Assembly: GCA_945878375.1 (NCBI GenBank)
Contig: CAMDWG010000007.1
Span: 124,001-188,000 of the forward strand
Source: Roseomonas mucosa
GTDB lineage: Bacteria; Pseudomonadota; Alphaproteobacteria; Acetobacterales; Acetobacteraceae
Direction of reading: 5' to 3'
DNA length: 64,000 nucleotides
Of the stretch, positions 25,839 to 33,769 are shown in pieces (the first letter of the stretch is position 1; every line of letters begins with the position of its first letter). Both the position numbers and the translations under genes were made by a program. The notes beneath the pieces were generated by a model. The model did no database searches, had not been told where the DNA came from, and saw only the letters and a program-made list of their open reading frames with translations.

Positions 25839-28079
25839 CTACAGGACCAGATCCTCCTGCGTGAGGCTGGAGACCCCGCGCAGCTTCACCGCGAATTCGG
25901 CATCGCTGTCCGCATCCGTGCTCGCGTAGAGCACGCCAATATCCGAGACCTCATCGTATTCGAAGCGCAGTTGCCCCGCGGCGCTGAACGCGGCGCTGTC
26001 AATAAAGACGAAGTTCTGGTTGCCCCCGGCGACGCTGTTGGCGTCCAGCGCGGTCAGGTTGATCAGGTCGCCGTCGGCGCTCGAAAAATCCACGATGATG
26101 TCCGCGCCATTGATGTCAGTCCCGCTGTCGAGCAACTGGCTGAACAGGAAGACATCCGCGTCCTCACCGCCCGTGAGAACATCCAGCCCGCCGCCGCCAA
26201 CCAGCGTGTCCGCGCCCGCGCCGCCATCCAGCGTGTCCGCGCCCAGGCCGCCATCCAGACTGTTGGCCCCGTCATTCCCGGTGATCTCGTTGTCGAGCGT
26301 ATTGCCCCGGCCATTGATGGCGGCGCTGCCCGTCAGGATCAGGTTCTCGACCTCGCTACGCAGGGTGTGGGTCACCGAACTGAAAACAAGGTCGGTCCCG
26401 CCCCCGGCGTTCTCCCGCACCACATCGCCGATATGGTCCACGATGTAGATGTCGTTGCCCGCGCCGCCGACCAGGACGTCGGCGCCCGCGCCCCCATCCA
26501 GCGTGTCGGCCCCGTCACCGCCATCGAGCCTGTTGACCCCGTCATTCCCGGTGATCTGGTTGTCGAGGGTATTGCCCCGGCCATTGATGGCGGCGCTGCC
26601 CGTCAGGATCAGGTTCTCGACCTCGCCACGCAGGACAAAGTTCACCGAACTCCGCACCACATCCGTCCCGCCGCTCGCGGCCTCTCGCACCACATCGCCG
26701 ACGTCATCCACGATGTAGACATCGTCCCCCGCGAGGCCGATCAGCATGTCCGCACCCGCGCCGCCATCCAGCGTGTCCGCGTTTGGCGTGCCGGTGATCG
26801 TATCCGCCGTTGCCAGGGGGGCGGCGGGCCCACCTTCCACCCAAGCCGTGCCGTCCCACGCGAACACACGCGCCGAACCCTGGTCGGTGTTGCTGCCGAC
26901 GTCGTCGGCGTAACCGCCCACGATGGCGGTGCGGCCATCGGCCGACAGCGACACGGACTGGCCGAAACGGTCCAGCGCCTCGCCATCGGCGGGCGTGAGA
27001 GCATCGCCACGTTGCGCCCAGGCGGTGCCGTTCCACACGAACACCCGCGCCGAACCCTGGGCGCTGTTGCTGCCGACGTCGTCGCCGCTACCGCCCACGA
27101 TGGCGGTGAGGCCATCGGCCGACAACGATACGGAAGTGCCGAAAAGGTCACCCCCCTCGCCATCGGCGGGCGTGAGGGGATCCCCGCGCTGCGCCCAGGC
27201 GGTGCCGTCCCACACGAAGACCCGCGCCGAGCCCTGGTCACCGTTGCTGCCGACGTCGTCGCCGATACCGCCCACGATGGCGGTGAGGCCATCGGCCGAC
27301 AGCGACACGGAATAGCCGAACGCGTCAAGCGTCTCGCCATCGGCGGGCGTGAGAGCATCCCCGCGCTGCGCCCAGGCGGTGCCGTTCCACACGAAGACCC
27401 GCGCCGAGCCCTGGTTGCCGTTGCTGCCGACGTCGTCGGCGTTACCGCCCACGATGGCGGTGAGGCCATCGGCCGACAGCGCCACGGACTTGCCGAAGCT
27501 GTCAAACGCCGCGCCATCGGCGGGCGTGAGAGCATCCCCGCGCTGCGCCCAGGCGGTGCCGTTCCACACGAAAACCCGCGCCGAACCCTGGCCGCTGATG
27601 CTGCCGACGTCGTCGCCGATACCGCCCACGATGGCGGTGAGGCCATCGGGCGACAGCGACACGGAACCGCCGAAACGGTCCAGCGCCTCGCCATCGGCGG
27701 GCGTGAGAGCATCCCCGCGCTGCGCCCAGGCGGTGCCGTTCCACACGAAGACCAGCGCCGAGCCCTGGTTGCTGTTGCTGCCGACGTCGTCGCCGGTACC
27801 GCCCACGATGGCGGTGAGGCCATCGGCCGACAGCGACACGGACTGGCCGAAAGAGTCACTCGCCGCGCCATCGGCGGGCGTGAGAGCATCCCCGCGCTGC
27901 GCCCAGGCGGTGCCGTCCCAGACGAAGACCCGCGCCGAGCCCTGGTTGCTGTTGCTGCCGACGTCGTCGGTGCTACCGCCCAGGATGGCGGTGCGGCCAT
28001 CGGCCGACAGCGACACGGACCAGCCGAAAAAGTCACCCTGCGCGCCATCGGCGGGCGTGAGGAACGGGGGCGCGGGCAT
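25839..28079 (-). CDS. Secreted RTX protein with seven FG-GAP-like propeller repeats
   Basis: 746 residues with no N-terminal signal peptide. Residues 7-419 are seven near-identical 59-residue units (TPADG...FG.SVSLSADG.TAI.GG..DDVGSN...GSARVFVWDGTAWAQRGDAL) resembling FG-GAP beta-propeller blades; seven blades would close one propeller. Residues about 430-650 hold two copies of an RTX calcium-binding module with GGAGADTLDGGAGAD-type nonapeptides and an ENLILTGSAAINGRGN block. The last 100 residues (DIIVDFSSADGDLINLTALD ... EDLVL) look like a type I secretion C-terminus. It is probably an extracellular adhesin or binding protein. It lies 118 bases downstream of the M10 protease gene; no type I exporter is in the window. 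Confidence 0.82.
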   Translation of the reverse strand: MPAPPFLTPADGAQGDFFGWSVSLSADGRTAILGGSTDDVGSNSNQGSARVFVWDGTAWAQRGDALTPADGAASDSFGQSVSLSADGLTAIVGGTGDDVGSNSNQGSALVFVWNGTAWAQRGDALTPADGEALDRFGGSVSLSPDGLTAIVGGIGDDVGSISGQGSARVFVWNGTAWAQRGDALTPADGAAFDSFGKSVALSADGLTAIVGGNADDVGSNGNQGSARVFVWNGTAWAQRGDALTPADGETLDAFGYSVSLSADGLTAIVGGIGDDVGSNGDQGSARVFVWDGTAWAQRGDPLTPADGEGGDLFGTSVSLSADGLTAIVGGSGDDVGSNSAQGSARVFVWNGTAWAQRGDALTPADGEALDRFGQSVSLSADGRTAIVGGYADDVGSNTDQGSARVFAWDGTAWVEGGPAAPLATADTITGTPNADTLDGGAGADMLIGLAGDDVYIVDDVGDVVREAASGGTDVVRSSVNFVLRGEVENLILTGSAAINGRGNTLDNQITGNDGVNRLDGGDGADTLDGGAGADVLVGGAGNDIYIVDHIGDVVRENAGGGTDLVFSSVTHTLRSEVENLILTGSAAINGRGNTLDNEITGNDGANSLDGGLGADTLDGGAGADTLVGGGGLDVLTGGEDADVFLFSQLLDSGTDINGADIIVDFSSADGDLINLTALDANSVAGGNQNFVFIDSAAFSAAGQLRFEYDEVSDIGVLYASTDADSDAEFAVKLRGVSSLTQEDLVL
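26822..28061. repeat. Seven tandem 177-bp coding repeats
   Basis: Direct, in-frame tandem repeats encoding the propeller blades. Long tracts are identical at DNA level between units (for example the block encoding DGTAWAQRGDALTPADG), with changes concentrated in the GEALD/GAASD and NSNQ/NGNQ positions. This indicates recent expansion or ongoing homogenisation by unequal recombination. Confidence 0.9.
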
Positions 28080-28197
28080 GGGATTTTCTCATAAAATCTA
28101 TGAATTTCGACAATAATGATCGTCATTGGTCAACGCAATGCGCAGTTTTGATCGCTCATATCCGCGCCCAGCTGCGCAGGCTCGCGCCGGCGCGCTC

Positions 28198-29958
28198 CTA
28201 CCCGAACAGCACCAGGTCGCCCGGGCCGATCTGCGCGGGGGCCAGCCCCACCAGGATCACGCCATCGCCGCCGCCAAGGTCGATCCGCGTCCCGCCCGCC
28301 ACCGCCGTGGCGCCAGCCCGCACCCCCGGCGCGGTCGCGCCGAAGCCGATCAGCAGCAACTGGTCCTGGCCGGGGGTGAAGCCCTCGATCCGGTCGAAGC
28401 CATCGCCCCGGCGCAGCACGAAGCTGTCGGCGCCCCAGCCGCCGACCAGCGTGTCGTCGCCCCCCCGGCCTTCCAGCACGTCGCGCCCGCCCCCCGCCTC
28501 CAGCCGGTTGGCGGCCGCATTGCCGAGAAGCAGGTTGCTCTCCCCATTCCCGACCCCGGCACGCCCGGCCCCGCCGAGGCGCAGGATCTCGACGCCAGCC
28601 GGCAGGACGATGGGGAGCGGCGTCTCGACGATCAGCGTGTCGATCCCCCCGTCGTGGCCGGCGTCCTCGATGATGCGGTCATCCTGGTCGTGCACCAGGA
28701 AGGCGTCGTCGCCCCGGCCGCCGATCAGCGTATCGGCGCCCGCGCCGCCCACCAGCAGGTCCGGACCGTCGCGGCCTTCCAGAAGGTCGGGCCCGGCGCC
28801 GCCCTCCAGCCGGTTGGCGGCCTGGTTGCCGCGCAGCGTATCCGCCCCCGCCCCGCCGATCGCGTTCTCGATCAGGGAAGCGGGGTTGTCCTGGTGCAGC
28901 AGGCTGTTGAAGACATTGCCCCGCGCCTTGGTGCCGTCGCGCAGGTCGAGCGTCGCGAGCTGCTCCGCGGACAGCACGGAACACCCGCCCGGCGCCAGAT
29001 CCACCTCCACGCCGCCGGCGTAGTTGGACAGGTCGTAGGTGTCGATGCCGCCGCCATCCCAGATGGTCAGGAAGACGCGGTTGGCGCTGCCGCCCGCGCC
29101 ATCGCCGGGCGCGCCCTGGCCGATGCCGTCGATGAAGGTCTCGCCGGTCCGGGGATCCCAGCCGTAGCGCGTGTCGCCGGCATGATGGGTGAAATCCGCC
29201 CCGTACATCGCCTGCAACGCCGCGATGTCGAGCATCATCCACCCCTGGGCATAGTCGAAGGTCCCGTTGGTGTAGCCGAGGTTGCTCGGCGCCCCGGTGC
29301 GGGAGCGGTAGGACATCACGGTGAAGTCCAGACTGTCCCAGTCCAGCGGCATGGCACCGAAGCCGTTCCAGCTTTCATGCGGATGCTTCAGCCCCAACGC
29401 ATGGCCCAGCTCATGCACCGCCACCATGAACTGGTAGGTGCCGAGCAGCGGCTGATCGAAGTTGATGCGCCGGCCGAACCACACATCCCCGCCTTCCCGC
29501 GCATTGGGGTAGTAGGCCCAGGCGGTGGAGGGGGCGGAGGAGCTGGCGATACGGATATCCGCCCATCGCGGCTGCGTCTCCTCGACCAAGGCGAGGCCGG
29601 TGAAGTCCAGCACCCCCGCGCCCGGGCTGCCCGGCCCCCCGGCCACGCCCGCTTCCCGGCCCAGCAGCAGCTTGCGGATCGTATCCTGCATGGCGCCGCC
29701 CGTGCGGGCGAAGCCGCGGGCGGGTTCCGAACTGCCGTAGAAGCTCTCGTAATCGGCGGCGGAGTGGGTGAAGCCGAAGCTCACCGGGTCGCCGCCGGAC
29801 CAGGCGAAGCCGCTCAGCAGCCCATCCGCGCCGGCATGGCCGCCAGGCGTCAGGTGGAAGCGGGGGGCGGTGTCCTGCGGCGCATCGGCCAGCAGGCGAG
29901 AGGGGCGCGCGGGCGTGTCGAGCCCGAGACCGGGCGAAGCCCGGCACATCCAGCACAT
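28198..29958 (-). CDS. Serralysin-like M10 metalloprotease with RTX repeats
   Basis: 586 residues. The catalytic domain carries the zinc-binding HELGHALGLKH (about 182-192) and the Met-turn VMSYRS (about 214). IDTYDLSNYAGGVEVDL and SLLHQDNPASLIENAIGG mark the peptidase M10 C-terminal domain. RTX calcium repeats follow (GGAGADTLRGNQAANRLEGG, GGRGDDAF, GRGGDDTLVGGWGADSFV), and the end is FGATAPG ... GDLVLFG. Such proteases are secreted directly to the outside by a type I system, with calcium folding the RTX part outside the cell. The N-terminal 50 residues are poorly conserved and the ATG at 29958 is the only evident start. It is the first gene of a leftward pair with the propeller protein. Confidence 0.9.
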   Translation of the reverse strand: MCWMCRASPGLGLDTPARPSRLLADAPQDTAPRFHLTPGGHAGADGLLSGFAWSGGDPVSFGFTHSAADYESFYGSSEPARGFARTGGAMQDTIRKLLLGREAGVAGGPGSPGAGVLDFTGLALVEETQPRWADIRIASSSAPSTAWAYYPNAREGGDVWFGRRINFDQPLLGTYQFMVAVHELGHALGLKHPHESWNGFGAMPLDWDSLDFTVMSYRSRTGAPSNLGYTNGTFDYAQGWMMLDIAALQAMYGADFTHHAGDTRYGWDPRTGETFIDGIGQGAPGDGAGGSANRVFLTIWDGGGIDTYDLSNYAGGVEVDLAPGGCSVLSAEQLATLDLRDGTKARGNVFNSLLHQDNPASLIENAIGGAGADTLRGNQAANRLEGGAGPDLLEGRDGPDLLVGGAGADTLIGGRGDDAFLVHDQDDRIIEDAGHDGGIDTLIVETPLPIVLPAGVEILRLGGAGRAGVGNGESNLLLGNAAANRLEAGGGRDVLEGRGGDDTLVGGWGADSFVLRRGDGFDRIEGFTPGQDQLLLIGFGATAPGVRAGATAVAGGTRIDLGGGDGVILVGLAPAQIGPGDLVLFG

Positions 29959-30159
29959 GGGGGATGGATCGCTGCAGGTCCGGCGCGGCGGCCGGCATCA
30001 TGCCTGGGCCTGCCACCGCCTTCTGCGGGACGCGGGGCCGTACGCCGGCTCACCCCGTGGGACAGGGGATACGCGACGAAGGTGAAGACCGGGTGAAGCG
30101 CAGCATGCGTCGGGTGCCGTTGAACCCGGACGCGGTCCGCGCTAACGGAGGGAAACCGG

Positions 30160-30234
30160 TGGGGCGTCGCCAAGCGGTAAGGCAGCGGTTTTTGGTACCG
30201 CCATTCCCAGGTTCGAATCCTGGCGCCCCAACCA
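30160..30234 (+). tRNA. tRNA-Gln (anticodon TTG)
   Basis: Acceptor TGGGGCG pairs with CGCCCCA. The anticodon stem GCGGT/ACCGC has loop TTTTGGT, giving TTG. The T-arm is CCAGG TTCGAAT CCTGG, then discriminator A and encoded CCA. No duplicated 3' end or integrase was seen beside it, so it is not an obvious integration site. Confidence 0.95.
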
Positions 30235-30340
30235 GCCTGCCCGCCCCTTGCGCCGGGACCCGGCATTGGCCCGCCCCTGCGCGACCCCAAACCCACCCCT
30301 GCCACTGCCCAGTCCGGCCAAGCCATCCGAAGGGGCCTGA

Positions 30341-33300
30341 CTAAGCCAGGTCCTTCCGGCTGCCATCGGCGACCACATTCGGCGGCAGGACGAGGACGGC
30401 GACAAGCCCCTGCTCCCCGAAGGTCAGCTCGACCATGCCGCCGAGGTCGTGCCGCACCGAACGGTCGATGAGCTCGGAGCCGAAGCCCTGGCGTGCCGGC
30501 GCGGGGTCGGGCCTGGGCCCGCCGGTCTCGGACCATCGCAGGATGAAGCGGGGTTGGCCGGCCCGGACTTCCTCCGCCCAGGATATCTCGACCCGACCCT
30601 CATCGGCCGACAGCGCCCCATGCTTGGCCGCATTGGTGGCCAGCTCGTGCAGCACCATGCCCAGCGCCAGCGCGGCCTTTGGCTTGAGCCGAATGGGACG
30701 GCCGCGCGTCGTCAGGCGGTTGGCCCCGGGCGCATAGGGTTCGAGTTCCTTCTCGATCAGCGTGATCAGTGGGACCTCGGCCCAGCCGCCCACCGACACC
30801 AGTTCATGCGCACGCGCCAGGGCCCGGATGCGCCCCGAGAAGACGGTCGAGAATTCCTCCAGGCTGCTCGCGCGGCGCAGGGTGTGATTGGCGACCGCGG
30901 CGACGACCTGGAGCATGTTGCGGACACGGTGGTTCAGCTCGTCCACCAGGCTGCCGAGATACTCGCCTTCGACAACCTTCGTGATGTCGAAGAAGGTCAG
31001 CACCACGCCGTCCACCGTATCGGACGCCGTGGTGTAGGGCAGCAGCCGCATGAGGTAGTGCGAGACGCCTGCCCCAGCGGTCACCCGTTGTTCCATGGGC
31101 GTCCGCGTGTCCATGACACGCCGCGCCTCGCTGCCGATATTCACCGCATCGAGACGGGTCGCGAAGCTGGTGAGCGGCCGTCCGCGATCGCTCGGCACGA
31201 GGTCGAACAGCGCCGTCACCGCGGGTGTGAAGTTCCTGATCAGCAGATCACGGTCGAGGAAGGCCGTTGCCACCTGCGTGCTGTCGAACAGGTTGCGGAG
31301 GTCGGCATTGGCGCGGTCCAGCTCCTCGAGCTTGCCCAGAAGCTCGAGATTGCTCGCCCGCAGCTCCTCGTTGACGGATTGCAGCTCCTCCCTCGACGTC
31401 TCGAGCTCCTCGTTGATGGACTGCAATTCCTCGTTGGCGGAGACCATCTCCTCATTCGCGGATTTCAGTTCCTCGGTGGCGGTTTCGTATTCCTCCGAGA
31501 TCGACTGAAGCCGCTCGCGGGTGTCGCGAAGTTCGGCCTCGACTTGCTCGACGAATTGCTCGCGTGGCTCCATGGCCGCTGCGGGCATGGGCTCGGGCGC
31601 GCGCTCCGGCACGGCCTGGCGCTCGGCGAGGGCCACGAGGTAGAGCGCCTCCCCACCCTCGCGCTGGGGCAGGGGCGCGACGGTGATATCCACGAGAAGT
31701 ATCATGCCCTCGTATTCGGCCTGGACGAGGTGACGGACCACCCGGCGCTGCGTCTCGCCCGCCTCCTTCAGCGCCGCGCGCAGTTCCGGCCTCAATCCCC
31801 GCCTGGCGAGGGCAAGGATCTGGCGGCTCGGCGCCCCGGCGGGCAGTTCCAGGTAGCGCGACAGGCTGGCAGATTGGTGCAGGATATCGCCCTCCGCATT
31901 CACCAGCAGGTGCGGGGGGGCGAAGAGTTCCGCCGCGAAGGCGGAGGCACGCTGATGCAGCTCTGCCGCGCTGCCGATGCGCGCCGCCCGCGGCGGTGCC
32001 GGAGGTGGCCAATGGCGTCGGAAGGACAGCGAGGTCGGCTGCAGCCGAGGGGGCATGGCGGTGACCACCACGTCCCGCTTGCGGAAGATACGGTGCACCT
32101 TGTCGACCGGCGCGAACAGCTCGGAATGGCGCGTGACCGTCTCCGCGACGCCAAGGAACAGGAAGCCGGATGAGCGCAGCGCGTAATGCAGCAGGGGGAT
32201 CACCTGTTCCTGCAGGCGGCCGCCCATGTAGATGAGCATGTTCCGGCACGAGACGAGGTCGATGCGGGAGAAGGGCGGGTCCCGGATCACGTTGTGGCTG
32301 GAGAACACGCACAGCTCCCGCGTCTCCGGCCTGATGGCATAGGCTTCGCCTTGCGAGAGGAAGAAGCGCGCCAGCCGCTCCGCCGATACACTCGCCATCA
32401 TGGACTTCGGATAGCGGCCGAGCCGGGCAACGGCCAATGCGGCATCGTCGATGTCGGTCGCGAAGATCTGCACGCCCGGCGAAGACGGCCGCTTCGCCAT
32501 CTGCTCCTGCGCGAGCATCGCCAGCGAATACACTTCCTCCCCGGTTGCGCAGCCCGGGACCCAGATGCGGACGATGTCGTCCTTTCCCCTGCCTTCGAAC
32601 AAGGCCGGCATGACTGTCTTCTCGAGTGCCGCAAAGGCCTCGGTATCGCGGAAGAAGCCGGTCACGCTGATCAGCAGGTCATGGAAAAGCCGGTTCGCTT
32701 CCTCGGGGTCCTGCCGGAGTGCGGCGATGTAGGAGGGCAGATCCTGCGTCTGCGTGGCCTGCATCCGGCGCTGCACACGGCGGAAGAAGGTCTTGTCCTT
32801 GTAGCCCGAGAAGTCATGGCCGGTCGCGTTGCGCAGGATGTCGGCGATGGTCTGCTGCGCCGTGGCAAGGTCGCCACGCTGATCGTCGACGGTCGCGTCC
32901 AACTGGACAGGGCGCTCCAGCAAGGCCGCCAGCCGCCGAGGCATGCTCTCGACAGGCAGCACGAGGTCCACGACACCCGCTGCAACCGCGCTGCCTGGCA
33001 TGCCGGTATAGAGGGGGGCCGACCCGTTGGAGCCCTGCGCCAGGGTGAGCCCGCCCGCCTCCTTGATGGCCTTCAGGCCCAGGGTGCCGTCGGTGCCATT
33101 GCCGGACAGGACCACGCCGATCGCCTCGTCGCCGAGGTCCGTCACGAGCGACGTGAAGAGAAGATCGACCAGCTGGCGCTCCCGCGCTTCGGCCCCTGGC
33201 TGGGGACGCAGGACAAGCCGCCCCTCCGCGACCGTGATGATGGCGTCGTGTGGCGCGGCGTAGGCATGGCCCGGCTGCAAGGCCTCGCCGTCGCGCATCG

Positions 33301-33496
33301 GCAGCACCGGCATGCTCGTGCAGCTCTGCAGGATTGCGGGCAGCGCGCTCTCCTGGTCCGGGCCCAGATGGGTGACCACGACGAAGGCCATCGCGGGTGG
33401 CGGTTCCGGCATGGCCCGGAAGAAGCCCTGAAGCGCCTCGACGCCGCCGGCGGAGGCGCCGATTCCGACGATCGGGAAGCGCTGGCCGATGGGCAA
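30341..33496 (-). CDS. CheB-CheR-PAS-HWE histidine kinase fusion
   Basis: 1051 residues from TTG 33496, chosen because GGAGGG lies 6 bases upstream and the CheB domain starts at once (FPIVGIGASAGG). CheB methylesterase occupies about 5-190, with Ser in GASAGG, His in VTHLGPDQ and Asp in GNGTDG. CheR methyltransferase occupies about 210-475 (FFRDTEAF, WVPGCATGEEVYSLA, SCRNMLIYM). A PAS-like region, a long coiled coil (about 645-725), a second PAS and a C-terminal HWE/HisKA_2 kinase with the phospho-acceptor in DELNHRVRN and an ELATNAAKHGAL N-box follow. No receiver-domain partner gene is adjacent. It probably senses a signal and drives a general-stress or light-type response rather than chemotaxis. 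Confidence 0.9.
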   Translation of the reverse strand: MPIGQRFPIVGIGASAGGVEALQGFFRAMPEPPPAMAFVVVTHLGPDQESALPAILQSCTSMPVLPMRDGEALQPGHAYAAPHDAIITVAEGRLVLRPQPGAEARERQLVDLLFTSLVTDLGDEAIGVVLSGNGTDGTLGLKAIKEAGGLTLAQGSNGSAPLYTGMPGSAVAAGVVDLVLPVESMPRRLAALLERPVQLDATVDDQRGDLATAQQTIADILRNATGHDFSGYKDKTFFRRVQRRMQATQTQDLPSYIAALRQDPEEANRLFHDLLISVTGFFRDTEAFAALEKTVMPALFEGRGKDDIVRIWVPGCATGEEVYSLAMLAQEQMAKRPSSPGVQIFATDIDDAALAVARLGRYPKSMMASVSAERLARFFLSQGEAYAIRPETRELCVFSSHNVIRDPPFSRIDLVSCRNMLIYMGGRLQEQVIPLLHYALRSSGFLFLGVAETVTRHSELFAPVDKVHRIFRKRDVVVTAMPPRLQPTSLSFRRHWPPPAPPRAARIGSAAELHQRASAFAAELFAPPHLLVNAEGDILHQSASLSRYLELPAGAPSRQILALARRGLRPELRAALKEAGETQRRVVRHLVQAEYEGMILLVDITVAPLPQREGGEALYLVALAERQAVPERAPEPMPAAAMEPREQFVEQVEAELRDTRERLQSISEEYETATEELKSANEEMVSANEELQSINEELETSREELQSVNEELRASNLELLGKLEELDRANADLRNLFDSTQVATAFLDRDLLIRNFTPAVTALFDLVPSDRGRPLTSFATRLDAVNIGSEARRVMDTRTPMEQRVTAGAGVSHYLMRLLPYTTASDTVDGVVLTFFDITKVVEGEYLGSLVDELNHRVRNMLQVVAAVANHTLRRASSLEEFSTVFSGRIRALARAHELVSVGGWAEVPLITLIEKELEPYAPGANRLTTRGRPIRLKPKAALALGMVLHELATNAAKHGALSADEGRVEISWAEEVRAGQPRFILRWSETGGPRPDPAPARQGFGSELIDRSVRHDLGGMVELTFGEQGLVAVLVLPPNVVADGSRKDLA

Positions 33497-33769
33497 TGTC
33501 GCCCTCCACTGGTTCAAGCGCGATGACGGGCAATGGGGACGGCAGGGGGCAGGCACGCCCAGCGCGGAGGCCGCAGGTGGCCTCTTGGGTAAGCATCCTA
33601 TACATATTGCCAACAGGGCGCGAGTCGCCGAGGAACCGCGGGCGCATCCCGGAACCCATGGCTCCGTTCGGCATGGTTCCGTTCCTCGGAGACGCCTGCT
33701 CCCGCCGACGGGCCGCGCCGCGAAGCCGTCCAGATAGGCGAGAACCGCCACCCTCCCACGGTGGGGGGG

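Noticed and set aside
26822-28061. Regular direct repeats that might suggest a CRISPR array
   Set aside because: Units are 177 bases, contiguous and in-frame coding, with no short repeat/unique spacer pattern; no cas genes are present.
25719-28094. A 791-codon plus-strand frame with internal repeats opposite the propeller gene
   Set aside because: Its repeats are only the antisense reading of the seven 177-bp units; composition is shadow-like and the minus strand has the recognisable FG-GAP and RTX motifs.
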